A stretch of 64,000 bases of DNA from G963665085 sp963665085 (GCA_963665085.2 CAXXXS010000001.1:1674001-1738000), one strand, 5' to 3'. Counted from the stretch's first letter, positions 16,989 through 26,391 are shown. Translations and numbers: made by a program. The notes: generated from the sequence alone by a model not told the origin.

Positions 16989-18656
16989 ATGGAGATGGAA
17001 AATTTGGAGCGGGAGACTACTAATAAAACTATAAAAAACATGAGTATTCAAAAAAGAATTTTTCAGACAAAGAATCTTATAATAATGTTTTTTGGCTTAA
17101 TTATAATAGGAAGTGGATATAGCCTTAGGCTCAACGATATTCATGAGAGGGAGTCAAAAGCAGCGCTACAGAGCACAACCAAGTCTATTAATAGAATTTT
17201 AGATGCTTCAAATGGCAAGTATAAATTAGCCCGTGCTTTTTATGAGCAATATGAATTTCATCCTCTATGGACAAACGGGTTTCAAGAAAACATTTATGCG
17301 AAATCGTTAGAAGGTGTTCTTTCGAGAACTGCAACATATGGAATTCCAGACAATGAAAATCTTATTAAAGATTTGGATATTTTGAAGGAGAAAATGCTTT
17401 CAGATAAACCTGTGGATAAACTATCAAATATTCGTGCCGAATATGAAATAAAGTTATCAGAAGCAGCTATTAGAACATTGATTCAACTTGATAAGGGAAT
17501 TATGTATTATGACACATTAAAAAATGATAGTTGTATAAATGTTTATGTAAATTATCTTTTAAAATCAATTCAATCAGAAAATTTTAATGATACATTTTTA
17601 GCAATACAGCCAAAAAATATAGTCTACAAACAGCTTGTAAAAGGATTAAAATCATTTCTTGAGCGCTCATCTTTATCAAAAACAAAAAATGAAATTGATA
17701 AAGATAATTTTGCTTCAGTAAAAGAAATTGCAATTCCTGTATTTTATGAGCTTGGATATATATCCGATAATCAGGATATTGATTCTGTAGAGTTTATAAA
17801 TACATTAAAAGTATTTCAGAAATATCATGGGATAAAAGAATCAGGTGAGTTAAACAAAAAAACAATTTCTGCTTTAGCAAAAAGTTCATATGAGAGATAC
17901 GAACAAATGGTTTTAAATATAGAACGTGCACGTTCAGAAGGTGAATTAGGTGAAACGTATGTATATGTAAATATTCCATCCTATAATTTGAGGTTATATA
18001 ACAATGGAAATATAGAGGCGCAGCATCGGGCTATGGTTGGAAAGCCTGATTCACAAACACCTGTGCTTTCAAGTAAGATGGAATTTATGGTGGCAAACCC
18101 CAAATGGTTTGTCCCAAAGAGTATTACAAGTGGAGAGATCTTACAAAAGCTTAAAAAGGACTCAACATATTTAGAGAAAAGGAACTTTGTTCTTCTGGAT
18201 AAAAATTATCAAGAAATATCTCAGTCAGATATAAATTGGAGTGAGGTGAACAAAAGCAATTTTAATTATAAGATATATCAAGAATCAGGAAGTGGTAATG
18301 CGTTGGGGAAAATAAAATTTATGTTCCCCAACGATTACAGTGTTTATGTACATGACACACAGTCGAAGAAGCTTTTTAATAATGAATACAGGGCGTATTC
18401 GCATGGATGTGTCAGGTTGGAAAATCCATTAGATTTTGCAGATCACCTGTTAACGCATATTGATACTGAAAATTTTTATAAGACAATAAAGCCCTTAGTA
18501 AAAAGTAAAAAAACAAAAGAAATAAGGTTTACCGAACCCATTGATATCCATATAAGATATTATACATGTGAAGTTGACGAAAATAACAGGATATATTTCT
18601 TTGATGATATATATGATAAAGATGGAGTTTTAAGCGATCAGTTATTTCCTAATTAG
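16989..18656 (+). CDS. L,D-transpeptidase of the YcbB type
   Basis: 555 aa. A short cytoplasmic N-terminus and one membrane segment (residues 29-45, LIIMFFGLIIIGSGY) are followed by a scaffold domain (about 60-230). Next is a peptidoglycan-binding-like segment (about 235-295, NTLKVFQKYHGIKESGELNK), then a YkuD domain (about 320-490). The catalytic Cys lies in YSHGCVRLENP with the upstream His in YVHDTQSK. These periplasmic enzymes form 3-3 cross-links in peptidoglycan or attach proteins to it. Several start codons are possible (16989, 16995, 17041). It converges on a second, unrelated L,D-transpeptidase gene. Confidence 0.92.
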   Translation: MEMENLERETTNKTIKNMSIQKRIFQTKNLIIMFFGLIIIGSGYSLRLNDIHERESKAALQSTTKSINRILDASNGKYKLARAFYEQYEFHPLWTNGFQENIYAKSLEGVLSRTATYGIPDNENLIKDLDILKEKMLSDKPVDKLSNIRAEYEIKLSEAAIRTLIQLDKGIMYYDTLKNDSCINVYVNYLLKSIQSENFNDTFLAIQPKNIVYKQLVKGLKSFLERSSLSKTKNEIDKDNFASVKEIAIPVFYELGYISDNQDIDSVEFINTLKVFQKYHGIKESGELNKKTISALAKSSYERYEQMVLNIERARSEGELGETYVYVNIPSYNLRLYNNGNIEAQHRAMVGKPDSQTPVLSSKMEFMVANPKWFVPKSITSGEILQKLKKDSTYLEKRNFVLLDKNYQEISQSDINWSEVNKSNFNYKIYQESGSGNALGKIKFMFPNDYSVYVHDTQSKKLFNNEYRAYSHGCVRLENPLDFADHLLTHIDTENFYKTIKPLVKSKKTKEIRFTEPIDIHIRYYTCEVDENNRIYFFDDIYDKDGVLSDQLFPN

Positions 18657-18682
18657 ATCTGGGTTATCTTATTAAAAAGGGA

Positions 18683-19399
18683 TTATTTGTTCGTATCGTT
18701 TTGTGCCAGCATAAGGATTTTTGAGTGGGAGAGGTAATCTTCACTTGGGAAATAAGCAAAAACACAACTTCCGTCTTTAATAATATCGATTAAATTTTTT
18801 GAATCATCATATGGTACGGCAGGACAACCAAAACTTCTGCCAAGCCTGCCTTGTTCTTCTATAAAAAGGGGGGTTACATAATACGCTCCGTGAATTACGA
18901 TTGCCCGTTCTAATGCATTGTTATTAGACATCTCTAAGCCATCCAGGCGCAACGAATAACCGTGTTTGCCCATGTAAGTGTTTTTTGTAACAAAAAAGCC
19001 CAGGCAAGACATGTTTGAACCTTTTCGATTGGAGAAACTCTCAGCATAATTTATACCTGTATTCTTTCCATGTGCGACATATAAGTTAAGCAGTAATTTG
19101 TTGTTTTTAATATCAAGTACAAACAATCTTTTTTCTGTTGATGGTAAAGAATAATCAATAATTGTAAGAACGGTGTCGTTTTGAAGTTTGTCACTAATCT
19201 TTTCTACTCCTTTTAGGGCTAGGCTATAAGCAATAATATTAATTTCAGGAGTGTTAATATCGTTATAACTGCCTATAAAGCCCTCAACATAATCTGAAAT
19301 ATTATTTGTACTGTATTTTCTAAAATCAGAATATCGTTCCCATGATACTGAGAATATCAAGCTAAAAAGTATAAAAAGAATTAATGGTTTTGAATTCAT
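18683..19399 (-). CDS. Murein L,D-transpeptidase catalytic domain family protein
   Basis: 238 aa with an N-terminal signal anchor (PLILFILFSLIFSVSW). The domain is the PF13645-type L,D-transpeptidase-like fold: YSLALKGVEK, LFVLDIKNNKLLLN, VAHGKNTG, CLGFFVT, then AIVIHGAYYV (His) and GRLGRSFGCPAVPYD (catalytic Cys). It is distinct from the YcbB-type enzyme that faces it. Its ATG directly abuts the TAG of the upstream gene at 19400, so the two are almost certainly translated together. Predicted role is cell-wall remodelling in the periplasm; the exact reaction of this subfamily is not well established. Confidence 0.88.
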   Translation of the reverse strand: MNSKPLILFILFSLIFSVSWERYSDFRKYSTNNISDYVEGFIGSYNDINTPEINIIAYSLALKGVEKISDKLQNDTVLTIIDYSLPSTEKRLFVLDIKNNKLLLNLYVAHGKNTGINYAESFSNRKGSNMSCLGFFVTKNTYMGKHGYSLRLDGLEMSNNNALERAIVIHGAYYVTPLFIEEQGRLGRSFGCPAVPYDDSKNLIDIIKDGSCVFAYFPSEDYLSHSKILMLAQNDTNK

Positions 19400-20065
19400 C
19401 TATTTGTACTCTTTTACTACAGTAGGGGCATATATCTTTAAATTATCAATTGCTATGGGACAATCTTCTGTAAATATCTTTATGCCACCTAGAACAAGCT
19501 GACGATTTGTTATTTCCAAAATCGGGGTTTTACTTTTATGTAGAAAAATATCAATCGAACCATTTACAATATTTCTTGAAATAGCAAATTTTGTCCAGGG
19601 ATCTTCATTCAGAAATGAGTTATCAATCTCAATTGATTCAATCTGAGTAATACTGGTATCTTTAACAATATCTAAGTTTAGTCGTAGGATATCGCCTTCG
19701 TTTTTTAATTTAAGCTGATAGTAATTATTTTCCCTTTCTGTGAAATTTAGTCCAAAGGTTGAGTTACAATTTTGGCTCATCAGGAAATTTAAATCAAGAA
19801 ATAAAACAAAGTCTCCTAGCATAAATGAATCAATAGAGAATGATGGTTTTACTATGCTATCTACAGAAGAGAAATTTAATGCACAATCACCGGTACTACG
19901 TTGTGATAGTTCAGTTGCATTTTGCGGAGTTATAGTATATTGACTTAGATTAGATTTTTTATTAAAAGACTCATTAATATATTCAATAAATTGGTCGGGT
20001 ATATTTTGGGCAGACCCATTTATTGAATACAAGAATAATAGGGTAAGGATACAATTCTTAATCAT
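19400..20065 (-). CDS. Secreted protein of unknown function, possible jelly-roll fold
   Basis: 221 aa. Residues 1-19 are a signal peptide (LTLLFLYSINGSAQ). The rest is beta-rich, with FSIDSFMLGDFVLFLDLNFL, NNYYQLKLKNEGDILRLNL, DPWTKFAISRN and a final GGIKIFTEDCPIAIDNLKIY. This pattern resembles laminin-G/concanavalin-like domains that end with an Asp-Asn-(Ile/Leu)-strand. Three Cys are present in the mature part. It lies immediately upstream of, and touching, the L,D-transpeptidase gene, so a cell-wall or envelope role is possible. No specific family is claimed. Confidence 0.75.
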   Translation of the reverse strand: MIKNCILTLLFLYSINGSAQNIPDQFIEYINESFNKKSNLSQYTITPQNATELSQRSTGDCALNFSSVDSIVKPSFSIDSFMLGDFVLFLDLNFLMSQNCNSTFGLNFTERENNYYQLKLKNEGDILRLNLDIVKDTSITQIESIEIDNSFLNEDPWTKFAISRNIVNGSIDIFLHKSKTPILEITNRQLVLGGIKIFTEDCPIAIDNLKIYAPTVVKEYK

Positions 20066-20161
20066 TAGGTTAAATTTTTCGTTTGCAAATATAATTTAAC
20101 CTGCTAAGAAAAAAATTCCTAATTATAAATACTTGAGAAACCTGCTATGATTTTGTTCTTG

Positions 20162-21319
20162 TTATTCAAAAAAGCTTCTCATTCTTTCAAAGAAGTTTTT
20201 GTCTCCGTCGTCGGGATTTGGCTGAAAATTCGGAGAACTTTCTAACTTTTCAAGAGTTTGTTTTTCTTCTTTTGATAAATTTTTTGGGACCCAGATGTTA
20301 ATGTTAACAAGTAAATCGCCTCTGCCGTAGCCATTTACGTCAGGTAAACCTTTTCCCCTTAATCGTAAAATTTTTCCAGGCTGAGTTCCGGGATCAACTT
20401 TAATCTTTACTTTTCCGTCAATGGTTGGGATTTCTACCGGGCCACCGATAGCAGCTGTCGTAAAACTGACATAGGCCGGATATAGCAGGTCATTGCCATC
20501 ACGAACCAAATCAGGGTGTTTTTCTTCTTCGATATAAACAAGCATGTCACCATTGATTCCACCTCTGCGGCCAGCATTACCTTTTCCACTCACGGATAGC
20601 TGCATTCCTTCTGCAACCCCTGCAGGAATATTTATTTTTACTACTTCCTGGTCTTTAACTATTCCCTCTCCATAACAGGAAGTACATTTTTCTTTAATTA
20701 TTTTGCCTTCTCCTCCACAAGTTGGGCAGGTTGTGGTTGTTTGCATCTGGCCAAGAAGGGTATTTGCAATTCGGGTTACCTGTCCCGTTCCCCGACACAT
20801 TGAGCAGGTGTCATAACCAGAACCATTTTTTGCCCCGGTTCCATGGCATGAATTACAGCTTACGTATTTATTTACTTTAATTTTTTTCTCAACACCGTTA
20901 GCAATTTCCTGAAGATTAAGTTTTACCTTAACACGTATATTTGAACCACGGTTTGCACTTCTGCCACCTCGGCTGCTTCTTCCAAAACCACCAAAACCAC
21001 CAAAAGCGTCACCAAAAATATCTCCGAAAGAAGAGAAAATATCATCCATGGACATTCCTCCACCAAAACCGCCACCTCCACTTGCAGCACCGCCTACACC
21101 AGCGTGACCAAATTGATCGTAGCGTGAGCGTTTCTGGTCATCACTTAGCACTTCATAAGCTTCTGCCGCTTCCTTAAATTTTTCTTCCGCTTCAGCATTA
21201 CCAGGATTTTTGTCAGGGTGGAATTTTATCGCCTGCTTACGATAAGCTTTTTTGATTTCATCCTTTGATGCACTTTTTGAAACCCCAAGTATTTCGTAAA
21301 AATCTCTCTTCGTCGACAT
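20162..21319 (-). CDS. dnaJ: Chaperone protein DnaJ
   Basis: 385 aa, the usual length. J domain at 1-70 with HPD (KFHPDKNPG), Gly/Phe-rich region at about 75-120 (GGGFGGGMSMDDIFSSFGDI), and four zinc-binding repeats (CNSCHGTG, CSMCRGTG, CPTCGGEG, CTSCYGEG) at about 145-210. The C-terminal substrate-binding domain follows. It stimulates the ATPase of DnaK and delivers unfolded proteins. It is 15 bp downstream of grpE, forming a chaperone operon without dnaK. Confidence 0.97.
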   Translation of the reverse strand: MSTKRDFYEILGVSKSASKDEIKKAYRKQAIKFHPDKNPGNAEAEEKFKEAAEAYEVLSDDQKRSRYDQFGHAGVGGAASGGGGFGGGMSMDDIFSSFGDIFGDAFGGFGGFGRSSRGGRSANRGSNIRVKVKLNLQEIANGVEKKIKVNKYVSCNSCHGTGAKNGSGYDTCSMCRGTGQVTRIANTLLGQMQTTTTCPTCGGEGKIIKEKCTSCYGEGIVKDQEVVKINIPAGVAEGMQLSVSGKGNAGRRGGINGDMLVYIEEEKHPDLVRDGNDLLYPAYVSFTTAAIGGPVEIPTIDGKVKIKVDPGTQPGKILRLRGKGLPDVNGYGRGDLLVNINIWVPKNLSKEEKQTLEKLESSPNFQPNPDDGDKNFFERMRSFFE

Positions 21320-21334
21320 TTAAATTTCCTTTTT

Positions 21335-21934
21335 TTATTCTCCTACAACCACTTTTGAATGACGGATAACCTTGTCGTTAAGCCTGTAACCTTTTTGAAC
21401 GACATCAACAATTTTACCCTTTAATTTCTCTTCTGGAGCTGGAATTTTTGTTATTGCATCATGAAGATCCGTATCTAATTCTCCATGCATTGCTTCAATT
21501 TCTTTTACTCCATTTTGTTTCAGGAACTCCTGGAATTTGTTGTGAATAAGTTCAACTCCTTGCTTAACTGCATCAACATCTTTTGCTTCTGAGATTGAAG
21601 TCATGCCACGCTCAAAGTCATCAACTACAGGCAAAATACTCAAAATAACTTGCTCTCCTGCTGTTTTTGATAATTCCATTTTTTCTTTCAGCGTACGTTT
21701 TCGGTAATTATCAAATTCTGCTGACAAACGAAGATATTTGTCTTTTGCTTCGTTTAGTTCTGTCTGTAATTTCTCTTCAACTGAAATTTCGTCACCTTTT
21801 GATTCCTCTTCCTCTGTAACTTCGTCTTTTGACTCGTCTATAGCATCCTCTTTTGAGGTTTCATCCACTGTTTGATGCTCTGTTTCTTTTTCAGATTTTA
21901 TTTCAGTTTCTTCTTTCTTGCTCTTTTTGCTCAT
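21335..21934 (-). CDS. grpE: Nucleotide exchange factor GrpE
   Basis: 199 aa. Residues 1-55 are highly charged and Glu-rich. A long helix (ELNEAKDKYLRLSAEFDNYR) leads into the conserved core (RTLKEKMELSKTAGEQVILS, LPVVDDFERGM). The C-terminal beta domain has MHGELDTDLHDAITKIPAPE and GYRLNDKVIRHSKVVV. It releases ADP from DnaK. First gene of the grpE-dnaJ pair. No convincing heat-shock element was recognised upstream. Confidence 0.96.
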   Translation of the reverse strand: MSKKSKKEETEIKSEKETEHQTVDETSKEDAIDESKDEVTEEEESKGDEISVEEKLQTELNEAKDKYLRLSAEFDNYRKRTLKEKMELSKTAGEQVILSILPVVDDFERGMTSISEAKDVDAVKQGVELIHNKFQEFLKQNGVKEIEAMHGELDTDLHDAITKIPAPEEKLKGKIVDVVQKGYRLNDKVIRHSKVVVGE

Positions 21935-22180
21935 ATTAATCTCAATGAATTAACATTCAACTTATTTTTTAGCTTCTTGGGAAGAGCAAAATTTTTGCCA
22001 GAAAGTCTGACGCGCCAAATTGACAGGAAAACATTTTCTTAGTGTTACTAAATTGTAGCAAATGCCCAATTGTGAGACCTGATTTAATAGGACATTTTAT
22101 TTAAAATACATGGGCTGAAATAAAATGCAATAAAATATAAGTTATTAACTTTAATACTTTACTAGTTAGAATATTCGTTG

Positions 22181-23527
22181 ATGATTAAGGTAAAAACAAA
22201 AGTTATGATGTTATTGCGCTCGCTGTTTATCTTAGGTTTGACAATTTGGAGCCATTTAATATATGCACAAGGCAACCTGGATTTCACAAAAACACAACAT
22301 GATTTTGGGCGTGTGGCAAACCTGGATTATCCGCCGGCAAGTTTCTCTTTTACCAATGTGGGTGACGAAAAAGTGGCTATTCTAATGGTTCTGATGTCGA
22401 AAGATATAAAAGTAAATTATCCGCGTAACTTTATTCAACCCGGTGAGAAAGGCCAGATTTATATCTTGCCTAACCTCAATGTTTTGGGAAAATTTAATGA
22501 AACTATAACCGTAGTAACCAATAGCTCGGAAACAAAACTGAATATTACAGGTGAAGTTATTTCAATACAGCAATGTTTTCCTAATCCTGATAATTTGAAT
22601 ATACGGGAAATCCGAGTTACCGACATCGTTACTAAGCTCCCTATAAAAGACACAAAAATTATAATGACACATAACCAACGAAATACCGCAACTGTAAGCA
22701 CCAACAAAGAAGGACTGTGGACAGGTGAAATGCCCATTGGTCAATATGCTTTCGAACTTACTAAACAAGGCTATGAAATGCTGCAAAAAGAAGAGTTTAT
22801 TTCAAAATCAGTACCCGTAATATTTTTTGAAATGACACCGCAAACTACACCCGAAGTGGAAGAAATACCTGAAGAACCAGAACCCATTATTAGCAATGTG
22901 CAGAATGTGCCTGAGCCCGAGTCTGAATTACAACCTGAAAATCCAAACCAGCTATCGCGCAACGAGTTTGGGGCGAACAACATCGTATTGCTGGTAGATG
23001 TTTCCTTATCCATGCGCTCTGGCAATAAGCTTGAATTGCTGAAAGAATCCATGTCGAACCTGGTAGGTGTATTGCGCGATATCGATAATGTGTCGCTTAT
23101 TTCGTATGCGCAAAGCCCCACCATTCTTATTGAGGGCATACCCGGCAACCAAAAAGACGAAATTATGGGACAAATTAGCACGTTGGAGGCCAAAGGTATT
23201 ACCAATGGGGTAAAAGGCTTGCATAAAGCGTACGAGCTTGCCCAGCTAAAAAGAGTACAAGGGGGAAACAACCAGGTTATTCTTGCCACAGACGGCAAAT
23301 TTACAGGCGGTACGGTGCAGCCCGTGGAAGTTCAGCAGTTTATCCGCCAACAGGCCGAGGCAGGTTATATATTATCGATTATCGGATATGGTGTAGATGA
23401 AGATGCCAAGGCATTTATGGCACGCATGGCACAATCAGGTAATGGAGCCTACATCCATGTTACTACCAAAGATGATATTTCTCAAATACTCATAGAAGAA
23501 ATTAAACAGAAGAGTAGGATCAGGTGA
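22181..23527 (+). CDS. Secreted von Willebrand factor A domain protein with DUF1573-like N-terminus
   Basis: 448 aa from the ATG at 22181; ATGs at 22205-22208 are also possible. A signal peptide (LFILGLTIWSHLIYAQ) is followed by a DUF1573/ASPM-type immunoglobulin-like domain (TQHDFGRVANLDYPPASFSF). A carboxypeptidase-regulatory-like segment comes next (about 135-220), then a Pro/Glu-rich linker (PEVEEIPEEPEPII). The VWA domain (about 265-440) has the MIDAS motif DVSLS at 273-277 and ATDGKF. Codon use is more GC-rich than in its neighbours, and it is flanked by sequence resembling mobile-element remnants, so transfer is possible. VWA domains bind proteins through a metal ion; the partner is unknown. 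Confidence 0.85.
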   Translation: MIKVKTKVMMLLRSLFILGLTIWSHLIYAQGNLDFTKTQHDFGRVANLDYPPASFSFTNVGDEKVAILMVLMSKDIKVNYPRNFIQPGEKGQIYILPNLNVLGKFNETITVVTNSSETKLNITGEVISIQQCFPNPDNLNIREIRVTDIVTKLPIKDTKIIMTHNQRNTATVSTNKEGLWTGEMPIGQYAFELTKQGYEMLQKEEFISKSVPVIFFEMTPQTTPEVEEIPEEPEPIISNVQNVPEPESELQPENPNQLSRNEFGANNIVLLVDVSLSMRSGNKLELLKESMSNLVGVLRDIDNVSLISYAQSPTILIEGIPGNQKDEIMGQISTLEAKGITNGVKGLHKAYELAQLKRVQGGNNQVILATDGKFTGGTVQPVEVQQFIRQQAEAGYILSIIGYGVDEDAKAFMARMAQSGNGAYIHVTTKDDISQILIEEIKQKSRIR

Positions 23528-23552
23528 TGTTGATAAATTGGAGAATCTGCCT

Positions 23553-23747
23553 TTATTGTCTTTGAAGTTCCTTGGGCGATAGGCCTTTTTTGTTATAGCT
23601 CATAAAAGCCATTGCCAGATACCACTTTCTAAAGGGAAGGTTAGAATTTTCAAAAATAGTCCCACTCCTTAGTGGCTGTATGATATTAAATCTGCCATAG
23701 AGTAGATAGAAAGTTTTTTCATTGATAAAATCTGCAATTTCGATCAA
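23553..23747 (-). pseudogene. IS1595-type transposase remnant
   Basis: About 64 codons. The segment SGTIFENSNLPFRKWYLAMA, then FMSYNKKGLSPKELQRQ, matches the region after the zinc ribbon of ISXO2/IS1595 transposases. In complete proteins a zinc ribbon precedes it and LGHKRYE-type sequence follows LQRQ. Here the 5' part is unrelated and a stop codon follows directly. The DDE-like catalytic domain is absent. It marks an old insertion event next to the VWA gene. Confidence 0.75.
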
Positions 23748-24133
23748 TATAAGTCAAATCGTATCTTAAAAATGGCAATTGAAAAGCAGGCAACTTTGCT
23801 AAACTTTATATGCAAAAGATCCCTATTTCGATAAAATAGCCCGCAAATAAAGTCTATATAAGATCCTGCAATAGACAAAATGGATTTTTTAATCGCATTT
23901 TAAATGTGAAATCATTCTAAATAACAAAGAAATATTTTTTTGAAAGAATTAAGTGTTAAATTTACACTTAATTAAACTAGCAATATAAGACACTTACTAT
24001 GTTTATCTTAGGTTCAATAATAACTAAACATAAATTAGAGATAAAGCTAAGCTATGAAAGAAGAAATAAGATTTCTATTCATACATTTTTCATCAAAAAA
24101 ACTAATCTAAAATTCTATTTCTAATCAGAATAA
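23748..24133. other. Regulatory intergenic region upstream of araR
   Basis: 386 bp without a gene. It contains the inverted repeat at 23947-23973 and, at 23998-24005, TATGTTTA, a weak match to the -7 box. The rest is AT-rich with no other recognisable signal. Confidence 0.5.
23947..23973. promoter_or_regulatory. Perfect inverted repeat, candidate AraR operator
   Basis: AATTAAGTGT, 7 bases (TAAATTT), then ACACTTAATT: a perfect 10-bp inverted repeat. It lies 160 bp upstream of araR and the arabinose operon. AraR-type NUDIX regulators bind palindromic sites as dimers and leave DNA on binding L-arabinose, so this is the best operator candidate. No second copy was noticed within the operon. Confidence 0.6.
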
Positions 24134-24826
24134 ATGGTACAAAAATCATTTTATAGTAAAGATTCATTTTGTGTTGCAGTAGATTGTATCGTTTTTGGAT
24201 TCGATGACTCAAAATTGAAATTATTAATAATAAAACGTGACTTTGAACCGGAGAAAGGGAAGTGGTCTCTTATGGGAGGATTTCTTCGAAAAGATGAGAG
24301 CCTGGATGAGGCAGCTCAACGAATTTTAAAAAAGCTTACCGGTTTATCAGATATCTTTCTGGAGCAACTTTATACGTATGGTGAGATAGAAAGAGATACT
24401 GTTGAGCGTGTAATTTCTGTGGCTTATTATGCATTAATTCGGGCAGATGGTTATATTTCTGAAGTTGGTGAAAAACATAATGCACGGTGGGTTGATTTTG
24501 AAGAGGTGCCAGATTTGATTTTTGATCATAATATTATGGTTGATAAAGCTTTAAGAAGATTACAGCGTAAATCAAAATCACAGCCTATTGGATTAGAACT
24601 TCTACCAGAAAAATTTACTATTCCCCAGATTCAAAATTTATATGAAGCAATAAATCAGAAAGAATTTGACAAACGAAATTTTCGAAAAAAGATTCTTTCC
24701 ATGGGAATATTCGAAAAACTTGAGGAAAAAGAAAAGGATTCATCCAAAAAAGGAGCATTTCTTTACCGCTTTGACAAAGAGAAATATGATGAATTATTAA
24801 ATAATGGTTATCACTTTGAATTATAA
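24134..24826 (+). CDS. araR: NUDIX-type transcriptional regulator of arabinose use
   Basis: 230 aa. Residues 10-150 are a NUDIX domain (CVAVDCIVFGFDDSKLKLLI, KGKWSLMGGFLRKDESLDEA). Residues 155-230 are a winged helix typical of NrtR/AraR proteins (FTIPQIQNLYEAINQ, FRKKILSMGIFEKLEEK). The NUDIX box is degenerate: the REUxEE part reads RILKKL, so the catalytic glutamates are missing and it should bind a ligand rather than hydrolyse one. It is 17 bp upstream of araA and heads the arabinose operon, as does AraR in Bacteroides. The predicted ligand is L-arabinose. Confidence 0.9.
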   Translation: MVQKSFYSKDSFCVAVDCIVFGFDDSKLKLLIIKRDFEPEKGKWSLMGGFLRKDESLDEAAQRILKKLTGLSDIFLEQLYTYGEIERDTVERVISVAYYALIRADGYISEVGEKHNARWVDFEEVPDLIFDHNIMVDKALRRLQRKSKSQPIGLELLPEKFTIPQIQNLYEAINQKEFDKRNFRKKILSMGIFEKLEEKEKDSSKKGAFLYRFDKEKYDELLNNGYHFEL

Positions 24827-24843
24827 AACAAAAAACTAAGAAA

Positions 24844-26322
24844 ATGAAAATATTTGAAGGATTGGAAGTATGGTTTGTAACAGGCAGCCAGCATTTATAC
24901 GGAGAAGAAACATTAAAGCAAGTTGCTGAAGATTCAGAGACAATAGTAAAAAAAATGAATGAAGCAGGTAAATTACCTGTTGAGTTGGTATTTAAACCAA
25001 CAGTAAAAACACCAGATGAGATCTACAATATTTGTATAGAGGCAAATTCTGCAAAAAATTGTATTGGATTAATTACCTGGATGCATACATTTTCCCCTGC
25101 AAAAATGTGGATTGCAGGTCTGAATTCTTTGAATAAACCATTTATGCATTTGCATACACAGTTTAATAGTGAAATTCCATGGAATGACATTGACATGGAT
25201 TTCATGAATCTGAATCAATCTGCTCATGGTGGACGTGAATTTGGATTTATTTGTTCACGTATGCGTTTAAATAGAAAAGTAGTTGTAGGACATTGGAGCC
25301 AGGATGATGTTCAGGAGAAAGTTGCCACCTGGATGCGTGCAGCTGTTGGTGTAAACGAGTCAAAAGGTCTGAAGATTTGTCGTTTTGGTGATAATATGCG
25401 CGAGGTTGCAGTTACTGAAGGGGATAAAGTAGAAGCTCAAAAAGTACTGGGCTGGCAGGTTGCATATCATGGAGTGGGAGATTTGGTAGCTAGCATGGAT
25501 TCATGTTCAGATGCAGAAATTGATGCTGTTTTGGATAGCTACAAAAAGAAATACCAGATGCCAACAGAAAAACTTGAAAATGTAAGATACCAGGCAAAAA
25601 TCGAGGCAGGGATGAAAAAGTTCCTTGATAAATATAATTACAAAGTATTTACAACAAACTTTGAAGATCTTCACGGGCTGGAACAGCTTCCTGGATTGGC
25701 AAGTCAAAGTTTAATGGAACAAGGTTATGGATTTGGTGCAGAAGGCGACTGGAAACAGGCAGCACTTGTTCGTATTATGAAAGTTATGTCAAAAGGAATG
25801 AAAGGCGGTTGTTCTTTCATGGAAGATTATACCTATGATTTAAATCCTTTAAATCCGGCAGTGTTAAGTGCTCATATGCTGGAGATTTGTCCATCTGTAG
25901 CAGAAAGCCAACCAGCAATTGAGGTTCATCATTTAGGAATTGGCGATAAGGATGATCCTGCACGTTTAGTATTTAATGTGCCAGAAGGACGAGGAATAAA
26001 TGCAACATTAATTGATATGGGGGGGAGAATGCGAATGATGGTAAATCCGGTTCAGGTTATCAAACCAAAACCACTTCCTAAATTACCTGTTGCACGAGCT
26101 TTATGGATTCCGGAACCAAACCTTGAAATTGGTGCTACAGCATGGATTCTTGGTGGTGGTGCTCATCATACTAGTTTTAGTATGGCTTTAGATGTTGAAT
26201 TTATGGAAGATTTTGCTGAGATGATAGGACTCGAATTTGTAATTATCGATAATAATACTAATATTCGCGAGTTTAAAAAAGAATTGCGCTTTAACGATGT
26301 ATATTATCACTTAAAATCTTAA
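24844..26322 (+). CDS. araA: L-arabinose isomerase
   Basis: 492 aa, full length. Begins LEVWFVTGSQHLYGEE, diagnostic for AraA. Metal and catalytic residues are visible: Glu in GYGFGAEGDW, Glu in FMEDYTYDL, His in EVHHLGIGD and His in GGGAHHTSFS. It converts L-arabinose to L-ribulose in the cytoplasm using Mn2+. Second gene of the operon araR-araA-symporter-GH97-araD-araB. Confidence 0.97.
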   Translation: MKIFEGLEVWFVTGSQHLYGEETLKQVAEDSETIVKKMNEAGKLPVELVFKPTVKTPDEIYNICIEANSAKNCIGLITWMHTFSPAKMWIAGLNSLNKPFMHLHTQFNSEIPWNDIDMDFMNLNQSAHGGREFGFICSRMRLNRKVVVGHWSQDDVQEKVATWMRAAVGVNESKGLKICRFGDNMREVAVTEGDKVEAQKVLGWQVAYHGVGDLVASMDSCSDAEIDAVLDSYKKKYQMPTEKLENVRYQAKIEAGMKKFLDKYNYKVFTTNFEDLHGLEQLPGLASQSLMEQGYGFGAEGDWKQAALVRIMKVMSKGMKGGCSFMEDYTYDLNPLNPAVLSAHMLEICPSVAESQPAIEVHHLGIGDKDDPARLVFNVPEGRGINATLIDMGGRMRMMVNPVQVIKPKPLPKLPVARALWIPEPNLEIGATAWILGGGAHHTSFSMALDVEFMEDFAEMIGLEFVIIDNNTNIREFKKELRFNDVYYHLKS

Positions 26323-26391
26323 TATTGAAATGACTATGACAGAGTCGTATTCTCTGTTTAACTAATACAAACTTAATAACATAAAAAAGCT

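Noticed and set aside
23947..23973. Rho-independent terminator
   Set aside because: The palindrome is AT-rich with no T-run after it, and lies upstream of a regulated operon, so an operator is more likely.
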